DNA of 14,998 nt from positions 1 to 14,998 of the forward strand of contig JBOGWP010000056.1 in assembly GCA_050693875.1 (NCBI GenBank). The letters are read 5' to 3'. Numbering within the stretch: the stretch's first letter is position 1; each line of letters starts with the position of its first letter. The notes below the pieces were generated by a model, which was not told the DNA's origin, made no database searches, and saw only the letters and a program-made list of their open reading frames with translations. Positions 1-6,820 of this stretch are shown here, in pieces. The translations under genes and the position numbers were made by a program. This DNA is from JBOGWP01 sp050693875. GTDB lineage: Bacteria > Actinomycetota > CADDZG01 > JAHWKV01 > JBOGWP01.

Positions 1-2672
1 TGCGCCGCGGCGAGCCGGGCAACGGGCACCCGGAACGGTGAGCACGAGACGTAGTCGAGGCCCGCACGGTGGCAGAACTCGACCGATGCCGGGTCGCCGC
101 CGTGCTCGCCGCAGATCCCCACCTTCAGATCCGGCCGGGTCGCCCGGCCCTCTCTAACGGCGATCTCCACCAGCCTCCCCACGCCGGCGACATCGATCGA
201 CTCGAAGGGGTTGACCTTGAGCAGCCCCCCGTCGAGGTACTTGGGGAGGAACTTCCCCTCGACGTCGTCGCGGGAGAACCCGTAGGTCGTCTGGGTCAGG
301 TCGTTGGTGCCGAAGGAGAAGAAGTCGGCGACCTCGGCAATCTCCGCTGCGACCAGCGCCGCTCGGGGCAGCTCGATCATCGTCCCGATGAGGATGTCGA
401 GCTTCACCTTGCGCTTGGCGAGGACCTCGGCGATCACCGCCTCGGCTACGCGCCGCATCCGCTCGACCTCCGTCCGAACCGCGACGAGCGGGATCATGAT
501 CTCGATCACCGGCTGCTTGCGCCGCGCCTTGACCTCGCAGGCGGCTTCGACGATCGCCCGCACCTGCATCCCGTAAAGCCGAGGGTGGACGATGCCGAGC
601 CGGACCCCGCGCATGCCGAGCATCGGGTTCGACTCCTCGAGGCGGGTGACGCTGGCCAACAGGCCGCGCTTGGTCGCGATCTCCTCGTCGAGCCGCACTC
701 GCTCGTCCTTCTTGGCCCGCCGGCGCTCCCATTCGAGCCGCTGCAGGTCGAGCTCGAGATCCTTCGAGGGGGGCAGGAACTCGTGCAGCGGGGGGTCGAG
801 CAGCCGGATCGTCACGGGCAGCCCGCTCATCGCCTCGAAGATGCCGGCGAAGTCGGCGCGTTGGACCTCGAGTAGCTCCTCCAGCGCGGCGGTCTCCTCC
901 TCCTCGGTCTCGGCGAGGATCATGCGCTGCACGATCGGCAGGCGCGGCCCGAGGAACATGTGCTCGGTGCGGGCCAGCCCGATGCCCTGCGCACCGAAGC
1001 CCCGCGCCTTCGCCGAGTCCTCGGGGGTGTCGGCGTTGGTGCGGACCTGCAAGCGGCGAAACCCGTCGGCCCAGGTGAGGATCTTCTCGAGGTCCTTGGA
1101 CAGGCTCGGCGAGACGAGCGGAACCTCCCCGATCGCAATCCGGCCGGTGGAGCCGTCGATGGCGATCACGTCGCCCTCCTTCACCACCTTGCCTCCGACG
1201 GTGAACTGCCGCCGCTCGAGGTCGATCTTGAGCGCCTCCGCCCCACTCACGCACGGCTTGCCTGCGCCACGGGCGACCACGGCTGCGTGGGAAGTCTTGC
1301 CGCCCCGTGAGGTCAGGATCCCCTGCGAGGCGTACATGCCGCCCACATCGTCGGGCTCGGTCATCGGGCGGACCAGGATCACCTTCTCCCCCGCCGCGGC
1401 CCACGCCTCCGCCGTGTCGGCGTCGAACACGGCCTTGCCGACTGCGGCCCCCGGGGACGCATTGAGGCCCTGACACACCACGTCGATCTCGCTTGCGGGG
1501 TCGAACTGCGGGTGGAGGAGCTGATCGAGGGAGGAGGGGTCGATCCGCAGCACGGCCTCCTCCTTGGTGATCAGCTTCTCGCGGACCATATGGACGGCGA
1601 TCTTCACGGCCGCCTGCATGGTCCGCTTCCCGATGCGGGTCTGCAGCATCCAAAGCTTGCCGTTCTCGACCGTGAACTCGATGTCGCACATGTCTCGGTA
1701 ATGCTTCTCGAGCACGTTCATGATCCGGACCAGCTCGCGGAACGAGGTGCGATCCCGCGACTTCAGCTCTTCGAGCGAGAGGGGCGTCCTCGCCCCCGAG
1801 ACGACGTCCTCCCCCTGGGCCTGCGTCAGATACTCGGCCAGGTACCGCTTATCACCGGTCGACGCGTCGCGGGTGAAGGCGACGCCCGTCCCGGAATTCT
1901 CGCCGACGTTGCCGAACACCATCGTCACGATGTTGACGCCCGTGCCGAGGTCGTCGGCGATCTTGTTCCGGCGGCGGTAGATGCGCGCCCGGTCTCCGTT
2001 CCACGAGTCGAAGACCGCCCGGATCGCCATGCGCAGCTGCTCCATCGGGTCGTCGGGGAAGCTCGCTCCCGTCTCAGCGTCGACAATCTCCCGGAACCGG
2101 TCGACGAGCTCCTTCAGGTCTTCGAGCCCCAACTCGGTGTCGGCCGTGACTCCCTGGCGCTCCTTGAGACGCTCGATCTCACGCTCGAAGGCCTCGCCTG
2201 ACACGCCCATCACGATGCGGCCGAACATCTGGATGAACCGCCGGTAGGCGTCGTAGGCGAACCGGCGATCGCCGTAGGCCAGGGCCAGCCCCTCGACGGA
2301 CGAATCGTTGAGGCCGAGGTTCAGGACCGTGTCCATCATCCCCGGCATCGAGAACTTTGCGCCGGAGCGGACCGACACCAGCAGGGGGTTCTTCGCGTCG
2401 CCGAAGCGCTTCCCCATCTTCTTCTCGAGGCGCCGCATGTGCTTGGCAGCCTCGTCCATCAGCCCCGACGGGAAGTCGCCTCTCGCCATGTACTCGCGGC
2501 AGGCATCGGTGGAGATCGTGAACCCGGGAGGGACCGGCATTCCCAGGTTGGTCATCTCGGCGAGGTTGGCCCCCTTCCCTCCGAGCAGGTCCTTCTGGTC
2601 CCGATTCCCCTCTTCGAAGTCGAAGACGTATCCCTTGCGCCTCCTCCGCTTCGACGCGCGCGCCACCGGCAT
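1..2672 (-). CDS. ppdK: Pyruvate, phosphate dikinase (C-terminal end cut by window edge)
   Basis: This cytosolic enzyme interconverts pyruvate, ATP and phosphate with PEP, AMP and diphosphate. The reading frame is open from the ATG at 2672 to the window edge and gives 890 residues, so only a few C-terminal residues are missing from a family of roughly 880-900. The N-terminal nucleotide-binding domain begins with GGKGANLAEMTNLGMPVPPG (about residues 28-47) and contains VRSGAKFSMPGMMDTVLNLG. The central phosphohistidine domain has GGKTSHAAVVARGAGKPCV, with catalytic His462 and Thr460 two residues before it, the position regulated by PPDK regulatory proteins in other organisms. The C-terminal PEP/pyruvate barrel has SFGTNDLTQTTYG and GICGEHGGDP, with catalytic Cys854. 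A purine-rich GAGGTGGGAGGGG lies just upstream of the start. The upstream gene's TGA shares its A with this ATG (TGATG), indicating translational coupling in the glyQS operon. No regulatory kinase/phosphorylase gene is visible nearby. Confidence 0.97.
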   Translation of the reverse strand, partial: MPVARASKRRRRKGYVFDFEEGNRDQKDLLGGKGANLAEMTNLGMPVPPGFTISTDACREYMARGDFPSGLMDEAAKHMRRLEKKMGKRFGDAKNPLLVSVRSGAKFSMPGMMDTVLNLGLNDSSVEGLALAYGDRRFAYDAYRRFIQMFGRIVMGVSGEAFEREIERLKERQGVTADTELGLEDLKELVDRFREIVDAETGASFPDDPMEQLRMAIRAVFDSWNGDRARIYRRRNKIADDLGTGVNIVTMVFGNVGENSGTGVAFTRDASTGDKRYLAEYLTQAQGEDVVSGARTPLSLEELKSRDRTSFRELVRIMNVLEKHYRDMCDIEFTVENGKLWMLQTRIGKRTMQAAVKIAVHMVREKLITKEEAVLRIDPSSLDQLLHPQFDPASEIDVVCQGLNASPGAAVGKAVFDADTAEAWAAAGEKVILVRPMTEPDDVGGMYASQGILTSRGGKTSHAAVVARGAGKPCVSGAEALKIDLERRQFTVGGKVVKEGDVIAIDGSTGRIAIGEVPLVSPSLSKDLEKILTWADGFRRLQVRTNADTPEDSAKARGFGAQGIGLARTEHMFLGPRLPIVQRMILAETEEEETAALEELLEVQRADFAGIFEAMSGLPVTIRLLDPPLHEFLPPSKDLELDLQRLEWERRRAKKDERVRLDEEIATKRGLLASVTRLEESNPMLGMRGVRLGIVHPRLYGMQVRAIVEAACEVKARRKQPVIEIMIPLVAVRTEVERMRRVAEAVIAEVLAKRKVKLDILIGTMIELPRAALVAAEIAEVADFFSFGTNDLTQTTYGFSRDDVEGKFLPKYLDGGLLKVNPFESIDVAGVGRLVEIAVREGRATRPDLKVGICGEHGGDPASVEFCHRAGLDYVSCSPFRVPVARLAAA

Positions 2673-2908
2673 CAATCCCCTCCCACCTCGATCGTCAGCT
2701 CCTCCTCGTCACCGGCAAGCTCGAGCTCCTGGCGCTCGATCCCCGGTCCGAAGACCACGACACGCCAGCTCCCCGGCGGAATGTGAAAGCGAAATGCACC
2801 GTCGTCGAGCGTCCGCCGCTCCGAGACGTACTCCCCGGACGGGCCGATCAGACGGACGTAGGCCCCCGAGACCGGGACGCCTCCCCGTACCACCGTTCCC
2901 GACGTCAT
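2672..2908 (-). CDS. DUF1416-like small beta-sandwich protein
   Basis: This 78-residue protein has no signal peptide and no membrane segment. Its core, VSGAYVRLIGPSGEYVSERR followed by GAFRFHIPPGSWRVVVFGPG, has the alternating pattern of a carboxypeptidase-regulatory/transthyretin-like beta sandwich. It closely recalls the actinobacterial DUF1416 family, whose members carry a V-R-L-L-D-x-x-G-E-F-T then F-R-F-F-A-A-P-G-x-W-T pattern and are often filed as SseC-like, although a function is not established. That match is from memory. The end is acidic (DEEELTIEVGGD). The ATG is preceded by GAGGAAAAGGGG with about 7 bases of spacing. The gene starts 25 bases after the glycyl-tRNA synthetase stop, and its TGA overlaps the ppdK ATG by one base, so it is clearly part of the glyQS-ppdK transcript. 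What it does between a tRNA synthetase and PPDK is unknown. Confidence 0.8.
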   Translation of the reverse strand: MTSGTVVRGGVPVSGAYVRLIGPSGEYVSERRTLDDGAFRFHIPPGSWRVVVFGPGIERQELELAGDEEELTIEVGGD

Positions 2909-2933
2909 CGTCGTGCCCCTTTTCCTCGATGTC

Positions 2934-4262
2934 TCATTCAGCCTCGGGCCCGAGTCGGTCCCGCAGGTACTCCACGAGCCGCTCGATCTGGATGCGCTCC
3001 TGCTGCATCGAGTCGCGGTCTCGCACCGTCACCGCGTGATCGTCGAGCGAATCGAAGTCGATCGTCACCGCATGCGGCGTCCCGATCTCGTCCTGCCTAC
3101 GGTACCGCCGGCCGATCGACCCGGAGTCGTCGTAGTCAATCATGAAATGCCGACGCACCACGCCCGCCACCTCCCGGGCCAACGGAACGAGCCGCTCCTG
3201 TCGGGAGAGGGGCAGCACCGCCACCTTGAACGGAGCCAGGCTCCGATGCAGGCGGAGGACCGTGCGGCGCTCCGTTCCGCCCGACGCGGTCGGGGCCTCC
3301 TCCTCCCGGTAGGCGTCGATCAGGAACGCGAGCGCGGCCCGGTCGGCGCCGGCCGACGGCTCGATCACGTAGGGCACGTAGCGCTCGCCGGCCTCCTGGT
3401 CGAAGTAGGAGAGGTCCTCGCCCGAGAACTTGGCATGCTGCGTGAGGTCGAAGTCGCCCCGGTTTGCGATTCCCTCCAGCTCCGCCCATCCCCAGGGGAA
3501 CTCGTACTCGATGTCCACCGTCCGCTTGGAGTAGTGCGACAGCTCGTCGGCCCCGTGCTCGCGCAAACGGAGTTTCTCCGGCCGTATCCCCAGATCGGCG
3601 TACCAGCGCATCCGCTCGTCGATCCACTCCTGGTGGGCCCGCTCGTCGTCACCCGGCTTCACGAAGTACTCGAGCTCCATCTGCTCGAACTCGCGCGTCC
3701 GGAAGATGAAGTTCCCCGGCGTGATCTCGTTCCGGAAGGCCTTGCCCACCTGCGCGATCCCGAAGGGCAGCTTCTTGCGCGCCGCGGCGATCACCTGTGG
3801 AACGTTCACGAAGATTCCCTGAGCGGTCTCGGGGCGCAGCCATACCAGCGCGCCCTCCTCCTCGACCGGGCCCATGTAGGTCTTGAACATCAGGTTGAAG
3901 TTGCGCGGGTCGGTGAACCGGTTGTTGCCGCAGTCCGGGCACGGGCCGCCGTCGAGATGGTCGGCGCGGAAGCGGTGATGGCAGTTGAGGCACTCGACGA
4001 GGGGGTCGGTGAACGACTCGACGTGCCCGGAGGCCTCCCAGATGCGCGGGTGCATCAGGATCGCGGAGTCGAGCCCGACCACGTCGGCGCGCAGCATGAC
4101 CATCGCGCGCCACCAGGCCTGTTTGACGTTGCGTTTCAGCTCGACCCCGAGCGGCCCGTAGTCCCACGTCGAGCGAAGCCCTCCGTAGATCTCGGAAGAT
4201 TGAAAGACGATGCCCCGCCGCTTGGCGAGGTTGACGATCGTATCGAGCGTTGGGCCGGCCAT
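2934..4262 (-). CDS. glyQS: Glycine--tRNA ligase, alpha2 dimeric type
   Basis: This class II aminoacyl-tRNA synthetase charges tRNA-Gly in the cytosol. The 442-residue length and layout match the single-chain homodimeric form rather than the separate GlyQ/GlyS subunits. The N-terminus has IVNLAKRRGIVFQSSEIYGG and WDYGPLGVELKRN. A four-cysteine zinc module follows at C91, C94, C108 and C111. RPETAQGIF is at 142-150, motif 2 with FRNEITPGNFIFRTREFEQM at 176-195, and motif 3 with GADRAALAF at 305-313. The C-terminal anticodon-binding domain covers about 340-440. AGGAG lies about 10 bases before the ATG. It is the first gene of a minus-strand operon with the DUF1416-like gene and ppdK. A glyQS-ppdK neighbourhood recurs in Gram-positive genomes. 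The roughly 130-base upstream region is shared with a divergent gene, and I see no T-box leader in it. Confidence 0.97.
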   Translation of the reverse strand: MAGPTLDTIVNLAKRRGIVFQSSEIYGGLRSTWDYGPLGVELKRNVKQAWWRAMVMLRADVVGLDSAILMHPRIWEASGHVESFTDPLVECLNCHHRFRADHLDGGPCPDCGNNRFTDPRNFNLMFKTYMGPVEEEGALVWLRPETAQGIFVNVPQVIAAARKKLPFGIAQVGKAFRNEITPGNFIFRTREFEQMELEYFVKPGDDERAHQEWIDERMRWYADLGIRPEKLRLREHGADELSHYSKRTVDIEYEFPWGWAELEGIANRGDFDLTQHAKFSGEDLSYFDQEAGERYVPYVIEPSAGADRAALAFLIDAYREEEAPTASGGTERRTVLRLHRSLAPFKVAVLPLSRQERLVPLAREVAGVVRRHFMIDYDDSGSIGRRYRRQDEIGTPHAVTIDFDSLDDHAVTVRDRDSMQQERIQIERLVEYLRDRLGPEAE

Positions 4263-4295
4263 GGGTAGGAAGCTCCTGGGATACCGAAGTGAGTA

Positions 4296-4324
4296 ATCTT
4301 ATGTGGATGTTGGCTCCCTATCAG
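4296..4324 (-). promoter_or_regulatory. Candidate promoter of the glyQS operon
   Basis: On the minus strand, CTGATA (4324-4319) and TAAGAT (4301-4296) are 17 bases apart. Each matches the -35/-10 consensus at four of six positions. This would give a leader of about 25-30 bases ahead of the glyQS ATG, which has its own AGGAG. It lies in the divergent gap with the CBS-domain gene. The match is moderate and could be chance in GC-rich DNA. Confidence 0.4.
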
Positions 4325-4392
4325 ATCGGGCCGCATCGCAGCGCGTCCGGCCGCCCCCGCGGGCCGGGCCGGACTCCCGCCTGAGCCAGCAC

Positions 4393-5694
4393 ATGACCGC
4401 CTTGAAGCTCATCGCCGTCCTGCTGCTGGTGGGGGCCAACGCCTTGTTCGTCGCCGCAGAGTTCGCCCTGGTCGCCGTACGGCGCACACGCATCGCCGAG
4501 CTCGTGGAGCACGGGAGCCGCCGCGCGGTGTCGGCCAGCAAGGCCATCCGGGATCTGAACCTGATGCTCTCGGGCTGCCAGCTCGGCATCACCGGGGCAA
4601 GCCTGGGGTTGGGGTGGATCGGAGAGCCCGCGCTCGGAAACCTCGTGGAGTCTGCCTTCAATCGCCTCCCTTCCCCGCTCGACGCCATCGCCACGCACGG
4701 CACCGCCGCGGCGATCGCCTTCGCGCTGATCACCTTCCTCCACGTGGCGCTCGGCGAGCTGGTCCCGAAGAACCTGGCCATCGCGCGGGCGGAGGGTACG
4801 GCGCTGTGGATGGCGAGCTTCATCCGCGCCTTCTCCTACGTGTTCCGGCCGCTCATCTGGCTCTTCAACGAGGCGGCCAACGTGTTTCTGCGCCTCTTCG
4901 GCATCGAGCCGCAGCCCGAGACGTCGGGCATGCACACACCCGAGGAGCTGGCGATCATCGTCGAGGAGTCGAGCCGCGGCGGCAGCATCCAGCCGCGCCA
5001 GGGGGAGATCCTCACCCGAACCCTCGGGTTTCCCGAGAAGCGCGCCGTCGACGCGATGGTCCCCCGAGTGGCCGCCCAGGCCGTCCCGGCCGACGCGAAG
5101 CTCGACCAGCTTCTCGACCTCGCCGAGCGCACCGGCTACTCGCGGTTTCCGGTGTGGATGGAGCGTCCCGACGAGTTCGTCGGCGTGGTGCATCTCAAGG
5201 ACATGCTCCGGGCCGGGCGACGGAATCCCGAGGCGACGATCAGCGACGCGATGCGCGAGCCGCTTGTCGTGCCCGAGTCGCTCCCGCTCGAGAAGGTCCT
5301 CGTCGAGATGCGGCGCACGAGAAGCCACTTCGCGATCGTGCTCGACGAGTTCGGGGCGACCGCCGGCATCGTCACGCTCGAGGACATCCTCGAGGAGCTG
5401 GTCGGCGAGATTCGCGATGAGTACGACGTGCGCGAGCGTCCCGAGCCGCAGCGCGTGAAGGATGGCTTCCGGGTCCCTGGAACGATGCGCCCCGACGAGC
5501 TCGAGCTGGCCCTGGGCTTCGAGCTGCCGGAAGGCGAGTACGAGACCGTCGCGGGCTACATCCTCGAACGGCTGGGCCGCCTGGCGCGCCGAGGCGACGA
5601 GGTCAGCGTCGACGGGTGGAAGATCCGCGTCGCCAGCGTCCGCCGCCGGCGCATCCTCGCCGTCGACGTCGTCCCCCCCAAGCCCGCAAGCTAA
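4393..5694 (+). CDS. DUF21/CBS/CorC-HlyC domain membrane protein (CNNM/hemolysin-C family)
   Basis: This 433-residue integral membrane protein has the full CNNM/CorC-HlyC layout. The DUF21 transmembrane domain covers about 1-165, starting ALKLIAVLLLVGANALFVAA with helices near 3-25, 58-80, 103-125 and 138-160 and the conserved GELVPKN at 121-127. A pair of CBS domains covers about 222-340 (AMVPRV, GYSRFPVW, GVVHLKDML, FAIVLDEFGATAGIVTLEDI). The C-terminal CorC/HlyC domain covers about 357-427 (FRVPGTMRPDELE, YETVAGYILERLGR). Relatives transport or regulate Mg2+/Co2+, and the CBS pair usually senses adenine nucleotide-Mg2+; specificity cannot be read here. The frame is open back to a GTG at 4303, but I chose the ATG at 4393 because the membrane domain starts there, as usual in the family. 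The ribosome-binding site is weak. The gene stands alone, divergent from glyQS. Confidence 0.93.
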   Translation: MTALKLIAVLLLVGANALFVAAEFALVAVRRTRIAELVEHGSRRAVSASKAIRDLNLMLSGCQLGITGASLGLGWIGEPALGNLVESAFNRLPSPLDAIATHGTAAAIAFALITFLHVALGELVPKNLAIARAEGTALWMASFIRAFSYVFRPLIWLFNEAANVFLRLFGIEPQPETSGMHTPEELAIIVEESSRGGSIQPRQGEILTRTLGFPEKRAVDAMVPRVAAQAVPADAKLDQLLDLAERTGYSRFPVWMERPDEFVGVVHLKDMLRAGRRNPEATISDAMREPLVVPESLPLEKVLVEMRRTRSHFAIVLDEFGATAGIVTLEDILEELVGEIRDEYDVRERPEPQRVKDGFRVPGTMRPDELELALGFELPEGEYETVAGYILERLGRLARRGDEVSVDGWKIRVASVRRRRILAVDVVPPKPAS

Positions 5695-5945
5695 TGCTCC
5701 GTCCCGAAAATACCTTGGCATTCGAGCGCTCCTGCATCCCGCATCGCTGCAGTGGCCTCGCATGCGCTCGGCCACGAGATGGCACTGCTCTTCCCGTTGC
5801 TCGTCGCGTGCGTGCCTACGGGGGACGCGGCTGTGGCCTCGCTTTCGCTCGGCCGCGAGCTTGCACTGCTTGTCCTGTTCCTCGCGCCTTTCGCTCGTGG
5901 GACAGGAGGCGCTCTCGATGCCGAACCTGCTTCCGGGACGGAGCA
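5695..5945. repeat. 251-base noncoding element with long imperfect terminal inverted repeats
   Basis: The sequence directly after the CBS-gene stop begins TGCTCCGTCCCGAAAA. The element ends TTCCGGGACGGAGCA at 5945. When reverse-complemented, the right end (5899-5945) follows the left end (5695-5740) for about 45 bases with a few mismatches and single-base gaps, including shared GGCAT, CGAG, GCG and CTCCTG blocks. Inside are two roughly 70-base direct repeats 81 bases apart, starting TGGCCTCGC at 5753 and 5834. Frames through it look like shadows of the repeat. It resembles a MITE-like or extragenic repeat element. I see no convincing target-site duplication. It may also act as an RNA hairpin or terminator for the CBS gene. 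Confidence 0.6.
5753..5905 (+). repeat. Two tandem copies of an approximately 81-base unit containing a hairpin
   Basis: Copy 1 starts at 5753 and copy 2 at 5834. The first 37 or so bases are nearly identical (TGGCCTCGC, CGCTCGGCC, CGAG and GCACTGCT blocks) and similarity then fades. In copy 1, GTGGCC and GGCCAC (5752-5775) form a perfect 6-base stem. In copy 2, GTGGCC pairs with GGCCGC through one G-U wobble, so the stem is preserved at RNA level. It lies wholly within the inverted-repeat element. Confidence 0.6.
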
Positions 5946-5955
5946 CTCGCGGAGC

Positions 5956-5983
5956 TTGACATGGGAAGGTATCTTCCTATTAT
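5956..5983 (+). promoter_or_regulatory. Strong sigma-70-like promoter, probably giving a leaderless transcript
   Basis: A perfect TTGACA (5956-5961), a 16-base spacer and TATTAT (5978-5983, one mismatch to TATAAT) precede the DM13 lipoprotein ATG at 5993. Transcription starting about 7 bases after the -10 box would begin near 5990, so the mRNA would have almost no leader. There is no Shine-Dalgarno sequence before that ATG, which agrees. This AT-rich patch stands out from the surrounding GC-rich DNA and begins 11 bases after the inverted-repeat element ends. Confidence 0.75.
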
Positions 5984-5992
5984 TGACGCACC

Positions 5993-6820
5993 ATGACGAG
6001 CGGGCGAGGGGCGCGGTCACTGCTGCTGCTCGCGCTCGCGCTGGTCGCATCGGCCTGCGGGCGTGAGGGGACTCAGCGCTCGACCAATCCGCCCGCAGCC
6101 TTCCCGTCAGCCCTCCCGAGCGTCCCGCAGGTTCTGACCGCGGGTGAGCAGGAGCGGGCCGCGCCGCGCTGGGAGCAGGTCAAGGTGCTGACCGGAACGG
6201 GCCCGGTGGACGCCGACCCCTTCAGCATCGCCCCCCGGGCCCTCCAGTGGCGGGTGAAGTGGGAGTGCGAGAAGGGGGCGCTCACGATCAAGATGACCCC
6301 TCCCCCCTCGAAGGGTGGGCCGCTGCTCTCCTCCCCCTGCCCGAAGGATGGAGAGGCGTTCTCGGTGAACACCGGTGAGGTGCGCCTCAGCATCGACGCC
6401 TCGGCGAAGTGGACCGCGACCGTCGAGCAGCAGGTCGACACGCCGCTCAACGAGCCCGCCCTTCCCGAGATGGCAAACGCGCCGGTCCTCCTGAAGGGCA
6501 CCTTCTACGACGTCGAGAAGAAGGGGAAGGGGACGATCACGCTCTACAGGCTCCCAAACGGCCAGCGCGCCCTGCGCTTCTCGGAGGACTTCGAGGTGAC
6601 GAACGACATCTCGCTCGTCATCTGGCTGAGCGAGGTGCCGAACCCGAAGAACAGCAAGGAGGTCGTGGACAGCCCCCACGTGGAGATCGCGGCGCTGAAG
6701 TCGACGCGCGGCTCGCAGAACTACATCGTGCCGGCCGACGTGCCCACGAACAAGATCAGATCGGTGGCCCTGTACTGCGTCCCGGTACCGTCGATCTACA
6801 CCGCGGCCGCGCTCTCGTGA
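5993..6820 (+). CDS. DM13-domain lipoprotein
   Basis: This 275-residue protein is predicted to be exported and lipid-anchored. It has a basic start, a hydrophobic core (LLLLALALVASAC) and a probable lipid-modified Cys22. Residues 80-150 form a beta-rich segment with two cysteines (C92, C116) that could form a disulfide. Residues 166-272 match the DM13 family pattern: LLKGTFYDVEKKGKGTITLY, ALRFSEDFEVTNDISLVIWL, LKSTRGSQNYIVPADVP and RSVALYCVPVPSIYTAAAL, with the conserved cysteine at C262. DM13 domains have been proposed to carry out redox or electron-transfer roles through that cysteine; the substrate here is unknown. Translation is probably leaderless from a near-consensus promoter. The stop overlaps the next gene's GTG start by four bases (GTGA), so the two lipoproteins are likely co-expressed and may work together at the membrane surface. 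Confidence 0.88.
   Translation: MTSGRGARSLLLLALALVASACGREGTQRSTNPPAAFPSALPSVPQVLTAGEQERAAPRWEQVKVLTGTGPVDADPFSIAPRALQWRVKWECEKGALTIKMTPPPSKGGPLLSSPCPKDGEAFSVNTGEVRLSIDASAKWTATVEQQVDTPLNEPALPEMANAPVLLKGTFYDVEKKGKGTITLYRLPNGQRALRFSEDFEVTNDISLVIWLSEVPNPKNSKEVVDSPHVEIAALKSTRGSQNYIVPADVPTNKIRSVALYCVPVPSIYTAAALS

Noticed and set aside
154..1689. 511-codon minus-strand frame inside the ppdK region
   Set aside because: It is out of frame with ppdK on the same strand, Arg/Gly/Asp-rich with no motifs, and ppdK is unmistakable with all catalytic residues. It is a product of high GC.
4263..4392. T-box or other riboswitch ahead of glyQS
   Set aside because: The gap is short and shared with a divergent gene, and no specifier stem, terminator pair or T-box core sequence was seen.
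4321..5946. 541-codon minus-strand frame opposite the CBS-domain gene
   Set aside because: It is antisense to a clear DUF21/CBS/CorC protein; the repetitive, charged translation in its first part comes from the 81-base repeats.
6409..6816. Upstream extension of the PAP2 protein by 136 codons
   Set aside because: The extension lies within the DM13 gene, is Arg/Gly-rich, and would place the signal peptide mid-protein. GTG 6817 with a GTGA overlap explains the gene better.
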